The notes: generated by a model from the sequence alone, not told the origin. Shown: positions 7,998 to 16,345, numbered from the stretch's first letter. The stretch: DNA of 19,091 nucleotides from FW021-bin31 sp964422465 (GCA_964422465.1 CAYRBD010000062.1:1-19091), one strand, 5' to 3'. Translations and numbers: made by a program.

Positions 7998-9068
7998 ATG
8001 GGCATAATCATTGGCGTTATTTATCATTTTATTGGGGGCGCTGCGGCAGGCAGTTTTTACATGCCCTATACACGCGTAAAAAAATGGGCGTGGGAGAGCA
8101 TGTGGATCATTGGCGGGCTTTTTTCCTGGCTGTTGGTTCCTTTCCTGGCTGCATGGCTTACCGTTCCCGGGTTTGCGGATATTATTCGTGCTACGCCTGC
8201 CAGTACGTTGTGGTGGACTTATTTTATGGGGGTATTATGGGGAATTGGCGGACTAACTTACGGATTAGGCGTTCGTTACCTGGGGATGTCTTTGGGAAAT
8301 TCTGTCATTCTCGGTCTTACAATGGCTTTGGGGGCACTGTTGCCTGCCGTTTATTATGATATTGTGCCACATGCCGGCAAAATTACTTTCACTCAGATGT
8401 GGAATAGTCAATGGGGGCACTTTGTTTTAATCGGAATTCTGATTTGTATTGTAGGTATTGCAATATGTGGGAGAGCCGGTATGATGAAGGATAAGGAAAT
8501 ATCATTAGAAGAGAAAGAAAGAGAAAAAGAAAAAGGAACCGGGGAATTTAAAATAGGTTTGGGTTTACTGGTGGCTATCATTTCCGGTGTTTTAAGCGCT
8601 TGTTTTAATTATGGTATAGAAGCCGGAAGTTCAATGGCTCAACTGGCTGTAGAGCGTGGAGTGAACCCTTTATTTCAAAATAATGTCATTTTTATCGTAT
8701 TGCTTTGGGGAGGACTGACCACTAATTTTGTTTGGTGTCTTTTTTTGAATCTCAGGAATAAAACATATCCCGATTACATAGATAAGAAAGCGCCATTAAA
8801 GGCCAATTATCTTTTATCTGCCCTCGCCGGAACTACCTGGTTTCTTCAATTCTTCTTTTATGGAATGGGAGAAAGCAAGCTGGGGAATGGAGCCAGTTCA
8901 TGGGTGATGCACATGGCTTTTATCATCTTAATTGCCAATATCTGGGGGTTGATTCTGAAAGAATGGAAGGGGGTAAGCAAAAAGACCTTATGGATGGTGA
9001 TTGCAGGTATCTTGACCATTGTATTAGCTGTACTTTTTGTTGGATATGGCAATGGGTTGAAAGGATAA
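7998..9068 (+). CDS. rhaT: L-rhamnose/proton symporter RhaT
   Basis: Inner-membrane permease that takes up L-rhamnose with protons, the entry step for the catabolic genes upstream. The 356-residue protein has about ten hydrophobic segments, as in the RhaT family (drug/metabolite transporter superfamily). It begins MGIIIGVIYHFIGGAAAGSF, which matches the conserved RhaT start including SFYMPYTRVKKWAWE. A charged cytoplasmic loop rich in Glu and Lys (about 161-183, KDKEISLEEKEREKEK) separates the two halves. The second half contains the NYGIEAGSSMAQLAVERGV region and GASSWVMHMAF. It is the last gene of the plus-strand rhamnose cluster and is convergent with the FMN enzyme gene, the stop codons being separated by only 9 bases. 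Confidence 0.95.
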   Translation: MGIIIGVIYHFIGGAAAGSFYMPYTRVKKWAWESMWIIGGLFSWLLVPFLAAWLTVPGFADIIRATPASTLWWTYFMGVLWGIGGLTYGLGVRYLGMSLGNSVILGLTMALGALLPAVYYDIVPHAGKITFTQMWNSQWGHFVLIGILICIVGIAICGRAGMMKDKEISLEEKEREKEKGTGEFKIGLGLLVAIISGVLSACFNYGIEAGSSMAQLAVERGVNPLFQNNVIFIVLLWGGLTTNFVWCLFLNLRNKTYPDYIDKKAPLKANYLLSALAGTTWFLQFFFYGMGESKLGNGASSWVMHMAFIILIANIWGLILKEWKGVSKKTLWMVIAGILTIVLAVLFVGYGNGLKG

Positions 9069-9077
9069 GATACAAAA

Positions 9078-10031
9078 TCAAGTCAGGTTATCCCATCCTG
9101 AGATTCGTTGTTGCTCCTTACTAAATTCTATCCATATTTCTTCCAGGATTTTAGCGGCAGGTTTTATCTCATGAATCAAGGCGCTAACCTGCCCGATTTC
9201 CAGTTCTCCTTCTTCCATATTGCCCTCAAATATCCCTTTTTTAGCACGTCTTTTACCCAGTAATTGTTGTAGTTCCTCTCTGGAAGCACAACGATTTTCC
9301 GCTTCCCGGATTTGTTGAAAAAAATTGTTTTTTATAATTCTCACAGGAATCAACTCTTTCAGGGTAAGCAGAGTGTCTCCTTCTTTAAGGTTGACGATGG
9401 CTTTTTTAAAACGAATATGAGAGGAAGCTTCCTCCGATGCGGCAAAACGGGTGCCTATCTGGACACCCTCTGCCCCTAAAGCAAAGGCAGCCATCATGGA
9501 CTTCCCGGAACTAATACCTCCCGCAGCTAAAACTGGGATTTGTACGGTTTCGCAAACCGCCGGGATCAGACACATAGAAGTTGTTTCTTCCCTTCCATTA
9601 TGACCACCGGCTTCAAAACCTTCTGCTACCACCGCATCACAACCTGCATCTTCCGCCTTTCTGGCATATTTGGAACCAGGAACCACATGCACAACCGTAA
9701 TACCCTGTTCTTTCAGATAAGGCGTCCATGTTTTGGGGTTCCCGGCAGAGGTAAATACAATTTTTACGCCTTCCCGGACAATAACATTCAGATGTTCCTT
9801 TATATCAGGATAAATAAGAGGAATATTGACCCCAAAGGGTGTGGATGTCGCTTTTTTACATTTTTGAATATGCTCACGAAGTACATCCGGATACATGCTG
9901 CCCGATCCAATAATCCCCAATCCTCCCGCTTCACTCACGGCTGATGCTAGCCGCCATCCGGCAGTCCACACCATTCCGGCTTGGACGATCGGATATTGAA
10001 TGCCAAATAATGTGGTAACCCGGTTTTGCAT
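9078..10031 (-). CDS. FMN-dependent nitronate monooxygenase / FabK-like enoyl-ACP reductase
   Basis: A 317-residue TIM-barrel flavoprotein of the 2-nitropropane dioxygenase superfamily. The N-terminus (GIQYPIVQAGMVWTAG), the stretch AVSEAGGLGIIGSG, the active-site motif EAGGHNG with H144, the phosphate-binding region AAGGI and GAEGVQIGTRF are all clear. Length, colinearity and the position of H144 fit bacterial FabK (enoyl-ACP reductase II) as well as nitronate monooxygenases, and sequence reading alone does not settle the substrate. FabK would act in the last step of fatty-acid elongation; nitronate monooxygenase would detoxify alkyl nitronates. The gene starts 3 bases after the nucleotidyltransferase stop codon, so the two are almost certainly co-transcribed, though no pathway link is obvious. 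Ends convergently with rhaT. Confidence 0.85.
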   Translation of the reverse strand: MQNRVTTLFGIQYPIVQAGMVWTAGWRLASAVSEAGGLGIIGSGSMYPDVLREHIQKCKKATSTPFGVNIPLIYPDIKEHLNVIVREGVKIVFTSAGNPKTWTPYLKEQGITVVHVVPGSKYARKAEDAGCDAVVAEGFEAGGHNGREETTSMCLIPAVCETVQIPVLAAGGISSGKSMMAAFALGAEGVQIGTRFAASEEASSHIRFKKAIVNLKEGDTLLTLKELIPVRIIKNNFFQQIREAENRCASREELQQLLGKRRAKKGIFEGNMEEGELEIGQVSALIHEIKPAAKILEEIWIEFSKEQQRISGWDNLT

Positions 10032-10034
10032 AAG

Positions 10035-11030
10035 CTATTTTAGGTCTATTTCGGTATTGTCACCAATATTCAGGCTTTGGGTAAGCCCATGAATATTTGC
10101 ATCACTTCCTATTATGGAAGAGCTTAGTACCACATCATTCAAACGCGAAAAGGAACCAATAATAGAGTTTTTTACGATAGAATACTGAATGACTGAATTT
10201 TCTCCTACGGATACGTTCGGGCCGATGATGGCATTTTTTACTTCACATCCTTTTGCAATGCTTACAGGCGGGAGGATAATGGTATTTTCAAATGGTGCCT
10301 CGGGAAGTTGTACGGGATCCTGTTTCTTGAGCAGGGTAGAGTTAGCTTCCAGCAACGTTTCTTTCTTACCACAATCGAACCAGTTATTTACTTTCAGAGA
10401 AGTGAATTTCACTTTTTTTTCAATCATTAACTGGATGGCATCCGTAAGCTGGTATTCTCCCTGCGATTTTAGGTTTTCCTGCAGTAAATATTCCAGACAG
10501 CCAAATAGCGTTTTGCTTTCTTTTATCTTGTAAACTCCTACCAGGGCCATATTTGATTTTGGAATACGCGGTTTTTCCACCACTTTGGTAATGGCACCTC
10601 TTCTGTTGATGATGGCAACGCCAAAATCTCTGGGGTCATCTACCTTTTTAACGCCAAGAATGGATATAGGGCTGTCTATCATAGCTGATACGTCATATTC
10701 GCAGATGGTGTCTCCCATAACAATAAAGACAGCTTCCTCCTCTGCAACCATCTTTCTGGTAAGAAAGATAGCCTGCCCGGAACCTTCCCGCTTATTTTGT
10801 TGAACAAACTGGCAATTTAAATCCGGATATTTTCCTACAATATAATCTTGTATTTTATCTCCCAGGTAGCCAATGATAAAAATGAAATCTTTGATGCCGG
10901 CGTCCTTCAGGGGCTCGATAATAAAACTCAGCAATACTTTTCCCGCGATAGGAATAAGCGCTTTGGGTTGTGTATAAGTATGCGGACGTAATCTGGTACC
11001 TGCACCTGCTACGGGTATTATTGCTTTCAT
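10035..11030 (-). CDS. Sugar-1-phosphate nucleotidyltransferase with left-handed beta-helix tail
   Basis: Activates a sugar 1-phosphate with an NTP to give an NDP-sugar, probably for cell-surface polysaccharide or nucleotide-sugar supply. The N-terminal Rossmann-like domain has the signature GAGTRLRPHTYTQPKAL (9-25), and MGDT supplies the metal-binding D107. VVEKPRIPKSN, GEYQLTD and WFDCG follow as in glucose-1-phosphate thymidylyltransferases of the long form. The C-terminal third (about 240-331) has hexapeptide-like periodicity (GCEVKNAIIGPNVSVGENSV), indicating a left-handed beta-helix. The exact sugar and nucleotide (dTTP, UTP or another) cannot be read from the sequence. It is first in a two-gene minus-strand unit with the FMN enzyme, and divergent from glyA. 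Confidence 0.88.
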   Translation of the reverse strand: MKAIIPVAGAGTRLRPHTYTQPKALIPIAGKVLLSFIIEPLKDAGIKDFIFIIGYLGDKIQDYIVGKYPDLNCQFVQQNKREGSGQAIFLTRKMVAEEEAVFIVMGDTICEYDVSAMIDSPISILGVKKVDDPRDFGVAIINRRGAITKVVEKPRIPKSNMALVGVYKIKESKTLFGCLEYLLQENLKSQGEYQLTDAIQLMIEKKVKFTSLKVNNWFDCGKKETLLEANSTLLKKQDPVQLPEAPFENTIILPPVSIAKGCEVKNAIIGPNVSVGENSVIQYSIVKNSIIGSFSRLNDVVLSSSIIGSDANIHGLTQSLNIGDNTEIDLK

Positions 11031-11083
11031 GTGAAAGAAAGTGGATTATTATAACTAAAGGGTTTTGTTTCTTCAAAGGAAGC

Positions 11084-11115
11084 CGAAGGTACACTAATTT
11101 TATGATCAGTTCAAA
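11084..11115 (-). promoter_or_regulatory. Candidate promoter for the nucleotidyltransferase gene
   Basis: On the minus strand TTTG (complement of 11112-11115) is followed after 20 bases by TACCTTCG (complement of 11084-11091). This matches the Bacteroidota pattern TTTG, 19-21 bases, TAnnTTTG with one mismatch. It would give a leader of roughly 45-50 bases before the ATG at 11030. Confidence 0.4.
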
Positions 11116-11132
11116 ATACTGCAGTAATAAAT

Positions 11133-11140
11133 TACCTTTG
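11133..11140 (+). promoter_or_regulatory. Candidate -7 promoter element for glyA
   Basis: TACCTTTG is an exact match to the Bacteroidota -7 consensus TAnnTTTG and lies 45 bases before the glyA ATG. The upstream -33 position holds only a poor TTCA at 11110-11113. It sits in the divergent gap with the nucleotidyltransferase promoter, and the two candidates overlap in the upstream region. Confidence 0.4.
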
Positions 11141-11185
11141 TGCCGGGTTTAATTTTAGTCCTTACTTTCAAATTTTATTGTTTAT

Positions 11186-12466
11186 ATGCAAAAAGATGAA
11201 CAGATTTTCCAGTTGATCCATAAAGAACTCGGGCGTCAGCGTCGCGGTCTGGAATTGATAGCCTCTGAAAATTTCACCAGCCTTCAGGTTATGCAGGCTA
11301 TGGGCAATGTCATGACCAATAAATATGCAGAAGGCTATCCGGGACATCGTTATTATGGAGGATGTGAAATAGTAGATCAAAGCGAGCAACTGGCTATTGA
11401 TCGTGCCAGGGAGATTTTCGGGGTGGAATACGCCAATGTACAACCGCATTCCGGGGCGCAGGCCAATGCTTCCGTAATGTTGGCCGTTTTAAAACCGGGA
11501 GATAAGATACTCGGGCTCGATTTGAGCATGGGCGGACATCTTACTCATGGCTCCCCGGTCAACTTTTCAGGAAAGTTGTATGAACCCTGCTTTTATGGGG
11601 TCAACCGGGATACGGGTCTGATTGAATATGATGAAATGGCTAAAATCGCAGAAAAGGAACAACCCAAACTTATCATCTGCGGAGCCTCGGCATACAGTCG
11701 TGACTGGGATTATAAACGCATCCGCGAAATTGCCGACAGTGTAGGTGCATTGGTGATGGCAGACATTGCACACCCGGCAGGGCTCATTGCGAAAAAACTC
11801 CTTAAATCTCCTTTTGAGCACTGTCACTTTGTTACAACTACCACACACAAGACCTTAAGAGGCCCCAGAGGCGGTATGATCCTCATGGGTAAAGATTTTG
11901 AAAATCCTTTCGGTCTGAAAACACCAAAGGGAGCAACAAGAATGATGAGTTCCGTTCTCAACCTGGCTGTATTCCCGGGAATACAGGGTGGACCGCTTCA
12001 ACATGTAATTGCCGCCAAAGCCGTTTCCTTTCAGGAAGTTCTTTCGGATGATTACACGCGCTATGCCAAACAAATTATCGAAAATGCACAGGCCATGTCC
12101 ACCGCATTTGTTGAGAAAGGATATCACATTGTTTCCGGCGGAACCGATAATCATCTTCTTTTAATAGACCTCAGAAATAAAGATATCAGTGGGAAAAAAG
12201 CTGAACGTACACTTGTGAAGGCAGATATTACAGCCAATAAAAATATGGTGCCTTTTGATGATCGTTCTGCTTTTGTAACTTCCGGTATTCGCCTGGGAGT
12301 ACCTGCCATAACTACGCGTGGGCTGAAGGAGGAACACATGCCACAAATTGTGGAATGGATAGATGAATTGTTATGTGATGCAGACAACGACCAAAAGATT
12401 GATGCTGTTCGGGGAGCAGTAAACAAATTTATGGAACAATTTCCTTTGTATCCTGAAATGAAGTGA
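11186..12466 (+). CDS. glyA: Serine hydroxymethyltransferase
   Basis: PLP enzyme that converts serine and tetrahydrofolate to glycine and 5,10-methylene-tetrahydrofolate, the main source of one-carbon units; cytoplasmic. The 426-residue protein shows ELIASENF near the start, the substrate-binding YAEGYPGHRYYGG, HSGAQAN, the PLP-contacting DIAHPAGL and the Schiff-base lysine K222 in TTTTHKTLRGPRGG. After that motif it carries an inserted loop (GKDFENPFGLKTPKGATRMM, about 233-252) before VFPGIQGGP, which is characteristic of Bacteroidota SHMTs as I know them. The ATG at 11186 is the only start consistent with the conserved N-terminus. Divergent from the nucleotidyltransferase gene; the S10 peptidase follows 57 bases downstream. 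Probably a housekeeping gene, constitutively expressed. Confidence 0.98.
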   Translation: MQKDEQIFQLIHKELGRQRRGLELIASENFTSLQVMQAMGNVMTNKYAEGYPGHRYYGGCEIVDQSEQLAIDRAREIFGVEYANVQPHSGAQANASVMLAVLKPGDKILGLDLSMGGHLTHGSPVNFSGKLYEPCFYGVNRDTGLIEYDEMAKIAEKEQPKLIICGASAYSRDWDYKRIREIADSVGALVMADIAHPAGLIAKKLLKSPFEHCHFVTTTTHKTLRGPRGGMILMGKDFENPFGLKTPKGATRMMSSVLNLAVFPGIQGGPLQHVIAAKAVSFQEVLSDDYTRYAKQIIENAQAMSTAFVEKGYHIVSGGTDNHLLLIDLRNKDISGKKAERTLVKADITANKNMVPFDDRSAFVTSGIRLGVPAITTRGLKEEHMPQIVEWIDELLCDADNDQKIDAVRGAVNKFMEQFPLYPEMK

Positions 12467-12523
12467 GTTTTTTACTAAAAAATTGGGCTGAAATGTTTAC
12501 CTTGTTGCTCAAAAAATTGTACG

Positions 12524-14071
12524 ATGAAAAAAGGAGTATTTTTACTGACACTTGTCTTGTTCACCATTCCCGGTCTTACCTATGGTCAGCAACGGGATCA
12601 CAAAAACACCGGTTCTAAAACCGACCACAAACAAACAGCACAGAATCACAAAAAATCATCGGATAGCCTCTGGAGTATGAAGGGCGTGACACATCATTCC
12701 GTAACGGTGGATGGGAAAACGATCAATTATACTGCTACAGCCGGATATTTACCCGTAAAAAACAGCAAGAAAGACGTTATTGCTCACATTTTCTATATTG
12801 CCTATACCAAAGACAATGTGAAAGATGAACACGATCGTCCGATTACTTTCACTTTTAATGGCGGGCCAGGCTCGGCATCTGTGTGGATTCACATGGGAGC
12901 GGTTGGCCCCCGAAGGGTGGTACTCAACGATGAAGGCGTTTCGCCAGCTCCTCCTTATCATTTAAAAGACAATGAAAATACCTGGTTGGATCAAACAGAT
13001 CTGGTATTTATTGACCCGATTCCTACAGGATACAGCCGCGCAAACCCCGGAGAAGATATGAATCAGTTTCACGGCTATGAGAACGACATCAAATCCGTGG
13101 GTGATTTCATCCGGTTGTACACCACAAAATTCAACAGATGGAGTTCTCCTAAATTTATCCTTGGTGAAAGCTATGGCACTACCCGGGCAGCCGGACTATC
13201 GGGCTATCTTCAGGGTAAATATAACATGTATTTAAATGGAATCATCCTGGTTTCCTCGGTATTGAACTTTCAAACGATCAGCTTTTCATCCGGCAATGAT
13301 CAGCCTTATGTTTTCTTCTTACCTACCTATGCCACAACGGCCTGGTATCATAAGAAACTTAGTGCCGACCTGGAAAGGAAAACGGTGGAACAGGTTGCCA
13401 ATGAGGTAAAAGCGTTTGCTGAAGGAGAATATGCACATGCACTCATGGGAGGGACCTCTATCAGTACACAGGAAAAGGAAAAAATTATTGACCGTTTACA
13501 TCAATATACGAGCCTGCCGAAAGAGTATATCCGCCGTGCCAACATGCGTATTCCGGCCTTTCAGTTTTTCAAGATGCTGCTCCGTGATTCGGGAAAAGTC
13601 GTAGGACGCTATGACAGCCGTTTCACGGGAGACGATGTAAATCCTCTGAGCAACTACTCCAACTATGATCCCAGCGATGCTAATATCAGTGGCTCTTTTG
13701 TGGGTGCCTTCAACGAATATATCCGGAATGAACTTGATTTTAAAACAGATGTAAATTATGCTGCTATGGCCAGCGTATGGCCCTGGAAGTATCCGCAAAA
13801 CAGATATCTTAATGTGGCCCCTACTTTACATGAAGCCATGATCAAGAACAAATACCTTCATTCATGGGTAGTATGCGGATATTATGATCTTGCAACACCC
13901 TTTGCTGCAGCAGAATATGTAGTTAACCACATGGATTTGAAACCGGATCAGAAAGACCGGATGCAGTTAACTTTTTACAAGGCCGGCCACATGGTTTATA
14001 TCAGTAAAAATACCATTACTAAACTACACAAAGATGCTGTGCAGTTTTATGATAAAGTGCTTGGAAAGTAA
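12524..14071 (+). CDS. Secreted S10 family serine carboxypeptidase-like peptidase
   Basis: An exported alpha/beta-hydrolase of peptidase family S10, expected to remove C-terminal amino acids from peptides in the periplasm or outside the cell. MKKGVFLLTLVLFTIPGLTYGQ is a typical Sec signal peptide, with cleavage likely near residue 21. A Lys/His/Gln-rich low-complexity linker (about 22-45) follows. Family motifs are FTFNGGPGSASVW (oxyanion region), FIDPIPTGYS, the nucleophile S216 in GESYGTTR, D455 in CGYYDLATPF and H489 in YKAGHMVYI. All three catalytic residues are present in the correct order, so the enzyme should be active. Length (515) is normal for bacterial members. It could be transcribed with glyA or from its own promoter. 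Its stop codon lies 3 bases from the convergent gene at 14075. Native substrate is unknown. Confidence 0.93.
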   Translation: MKKGVFLLTLVLFTIPGLTYGQQRDHKNTGSKTDHKQTAQNHKKSSDSLWSMKGVTHHSVTVDGKTINYTATAGYLPVKNSKKDVIAHIFYIAYTKDNVKDEHDRPITFTFNGGPGSASVWIHMGAVGPRRVVLNDEGVSPAPPYHLKDNENTWLDQTDLVFIDPIPTGYSRANPGEDMNQFHGYENDIKSVGDFIRLYTTKFNRWSSPKFILGESYGTTRAAGLSGYLQGKYNMYLNGIILVSSVLNFQTISFSSGNDQPYVFFLPTYATTAWYHKKLSADLERKTVEQVANEVKAFAEGEYAHALMGGTSISTQEKEKIIDRLHQYTSLPKEYIRRANMRIPAFQFFKMLLRDSGKVVGRYDSRFTGDDVNPLSNYSNYDPSDANISGSFVGAFNEYIRNELDFKTDVNYAAMASVWPWKYPQNRYLNVAPTLHEAMIKNKYLHSWVVCGYYDLATPFAAAEYVVNHMDLKPDQKDRMQLTFYKAGHMVYISKNTITKLHKDAVQFYDKVLGK

Positions 14072-14074
14072 ATT

Positions 14075-16345
14075 TTAAATATTCTCAGTACCGTCATCAA
14101 CAGAAGGCTCCGCTTCAACCGGGGCCTTTGCATCCATTAACTTTTTGTAAGCCTTAATAAAAACAGCGCCCAGGTTTTCTTGTGGCGGAATATAATCCTG
14201 AAAGAGGTCGTAATAATGAGAACCTTTAAAGAAGGAATCTAAATTCTTCCATATTTTTTCCCATTGAAGGTCTTTTCCCTCGCGGATATCTCTTTCTATA
14301 GCCCGGATGATGGGCTCATTTACCCCCATTGCGCCGGTCTGTTTAGAGGTGATAATTTGTGCATCCGGCGCTACATTTAAAACGTTGGCAAGGCTGTTGT
14401 ATCCCCCGCAGGAACCTAACATGACCAGTTTGGCAGAACTTTGCAATTCCTGAATGGTTGCCTTCACATGGTAGCTGTGTCCGCGATGTATAAATACGGT
14501 AGGGTTGATGTTGTGCTTTTGCAGGTAGTCCTGCAGGGCGGCCATTGCCTCTTCATCTTCGGTTTGCATGGGTTTTTTTGCAAAGATAGTAACCGGCTTA
14601 CCCTTTGCTGAAGTGATCCTCACCCAGTATTTGGTATCTTTAATGTGCCAGTCTCCATTTCTAAAACTGGACATGAAACTGTTGTAAGACATAAATCCAT
14701 CCTTGTCTCCATAAAAGAAAACCTCTTCATATACATGTCCATCGCTGTTGGTCAGGTCCTTGTAGGGAATATAATCCAGGGGTGGAAGGTTTAATTTCTC
14801 CGCCATCTTGTCTGCCCAGTCGCTGGCTTTGCTTGCAGAATTGCGACTGTTAAAAAGGGTAGCCAGCAAACCATATATAACTTTTCCTCTTTCATTGTTT
14901 TCGCTTTCCATTTTCTGGAAATTCAGGTTTACCTGTTGTTGCAGGCTGGTCAGCAGTTTGGTATCCTTAATACTGCCGAATGCATCAGCTACATCCACTG
15001 CATCTTCAAGTCCGGATGTATTCTCCAGACCACTGACAAATTTGCGCATAAGCAAGCTGGCGTTGGCCGGTTTCATGGTTTCCAGGAAAGGATCAAGCGT
15101 GTTATAGGCAGCCGAAAGGGTAATGAATTTCCTAAAATGGTCAAATACCAGAGATACCAAAAACTGATCCCCTTTGGGAGGATCCATACGCTGCATCATA
15201 CGGTGGTACAACCCGACAAAACTGGAAGTATAGATTTCCTCCTGACCATTTACCAAAACATAATAAATTTCCTGGGGAGTGAGCTTGTTAGATACTGCAA
15301 AACGCACTGCGTCCGAACTTTCGTGAAGTTCATTTACAATTCTGATATAACGCATAGCCCTTTTTCTAACATTTGCCTCCATCGCTTTCAGACCAATGGG
15401 ATGCTCGTCAGAAAGGACTTTCTTGTTCATATCAATAAGCGTTTTTACAGATAATTTGTAAAAGGCATCATCGTTTGAAGCAGTTTTTTCCAATTCGGGA
15501 ATCGTGTAAGTGCCGGCTGCAATATATTGCACAAAAGGCAACAGCCGGATAGCCCTTGGAGACGAGCCGATATTCACAATTGTTTTTACCAGGGAATCGG
15601 TGCTATGGCGAATTTTACGCCCCAGGGCGGTATAGGAAGTAGCATAGTTATAAACCTGCACCGGATAGGTACGCGCGATTTTGGCAACTACGGTATCTAT
15701 AAATGACTCGTTTATGAGATCAGAATAATAGCGGTTCAGTGTGTTTAGAAAATCATCCGGATGTTCCTTCCCATATTTTCGCAACAAGTATGTACGGGCC
15801 TGATTGTATCCATAATTTTGGCTAAACAGAGAGGTATTGATTGCCCCGATTTCATAAGGTACTTTTTTCACCAGTCCGGCAATGCTTTCTCCATTTTGAT
15901 CTGCTTTCAGCATTTCGGAGAAATTTTCTACTAATTGCGGGGCCAGTTTACCCTCTAATTTTCCATCCTGGCGTTCGGCATTAAACCTTTTCAGCATGCC
16001 ATAAACGCTGTTTAAGTATAATATCTTGTGGCGTTTGTCTTCGGATGAATTTTCAATCCCGGCACGAATCTGGTTTACTTCGTTAAAGAGAGCATGGGTA
16101 ACCTTTTTATTAAGGGCTTCGTCTTCCTTTGTGATTTCAACCGTTTGATCTTCTGTTCCATCAAAGCGGTCGGCTATTTGCTGTTCGGTAGAAATCCGGT
16201 CATGCCACAGTTGAAGATAAATGGGAATAAGCGTTACAGAGGTATCCTTTTGTATGCTTTGCAGGGCCGAAGCCGAACTGGCCATTGCGAAGCAGGAAAA
16301 AATACCCATTGACCCGGTTACAAGGAGAATAAAAAACTTTTTCAT
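14075..16345 (-). CDS. Secreted protein of unknown function with a putative caspase-like (clan CD) His/Cys C-terminal domain
   Basis: I do not recognise a named family for this 756-residue protein. MKKFFILLVTGSMGIFSCFAMASSASA is a Sec signal peptide; a Cys at residue 18 could hint at a lipoprotein but lacks a good lipobox. The start is the ATG ending at 16345; a TTG one codon earlier (16348) is not needed. Residues about 30-530 look helical and repeat-like, without recognisable catalytic motifs. The C-terminal region (about 535-740) looks mixed alpha/beta: EEVFFYGDKDG, then strand PTVFIHRGHSYH with H623, then LVMLGSCGGYNSL with C646, then IITSKQTGAMGVNEPII. A hydrophobic strand ending in Gly-His and a next strand ending in Cys-Gly is the clan CD peptidase pattern, but the 23-residue His-to-Cys spacing is shorter than in most known members, so the assignment is tentative. 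It lies downstream of the phospholipase gene on the same strand, with a 109-base gap. Confidence 0.9.
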   Translation of the reverse strand: MKKFFILLVTGSMGIFSCFAMASSASALQSIQKDTSVTLIPIYLQLWHDRISTEQQIADRFDGTEDQTVEITKEDEALNKKVTHALFNEVNQIRAGIENSSEDKRHKILYLNSVYGMLKRFNAERQDGKLEGKLAPQLVENFSEMLKADQNGESIAGLVKKVPYEIGAINTSLFSQNYGYNQARTYLLRKYGKEHPDDFLNTLNRYYSDLINESFIDTVVAKIARTYPVQVYNYATSYTALGRKIRHSTDSLVKTIVNIGSSPRAIRLLPFVQYIAAGTYTIPELEKTASNDDAFYKLSVKTLIDMNKKVLSDEHPIGLKAMEANVRKRAMRYIRIVNELHESSDAVRFAVSNKLTPQEIYYVLVNGQEEIYTSSFVGLYHRMMQRMDPPKGDQFLVSLVFDHFRKFITLSAAYNTLDPFLETMKPANASLLMRKFVSGLENTSGLEDAVDVADAFGSIKDTKLLTSLQQQVNLNFQKMESENNERGKVIYGLLATLFNSRNSASKASDWADKMAEKLNLPPLDYIPYKDLTNSDGHVYEEVFFYGDKDGFMSYNSFMSSFRNGDWHIKDTKYWVRITSAKGKPVTIFAKKPMQTEDEEAMAALQDYLQKHNINPTVFIHRGHSYHVKATIQELQSSAKLVMLGSCGGYNSLANVLNVAPDAQIITSKQTGAMGVNEPIIRAIERDIREGKDLQWEKIWKNLDSFFKGSHYYDLFQDYIPPQENLGAVFIKAYKKLMDAKAPVEAEPSVDDGTENI

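Noticed and set aside
9084..9102. TCAGG/CCTGA hairpin near the rhaT and FMN enzyme ends as a bidirectional terminator
   Set aside because: Only a five-base stem, inside the coding sequence of the FMN enzyme and without T-runs.
9540..9944. 134-codon plus-strand open frame opposite the FMN enzyme gene
   Set aside because: Cys/Phe/Arg-rich shadow translation lying wholly antisense to a clear flavoenzyme; no family features.
12498..12505. TACCTTGT as promoter for the S10 peptidase gene
   Set aside because: Imperfect -7 match and no -33 element at 19-21 bases; read-through from glyA is equally likely.
14936..15454. 172-codon plus-strand open frame opposite the 756-residue protein gene
   Set aside because: No recognisable motif and entirely antisense to a longer frame with a signal peptide; most likely a shadow.
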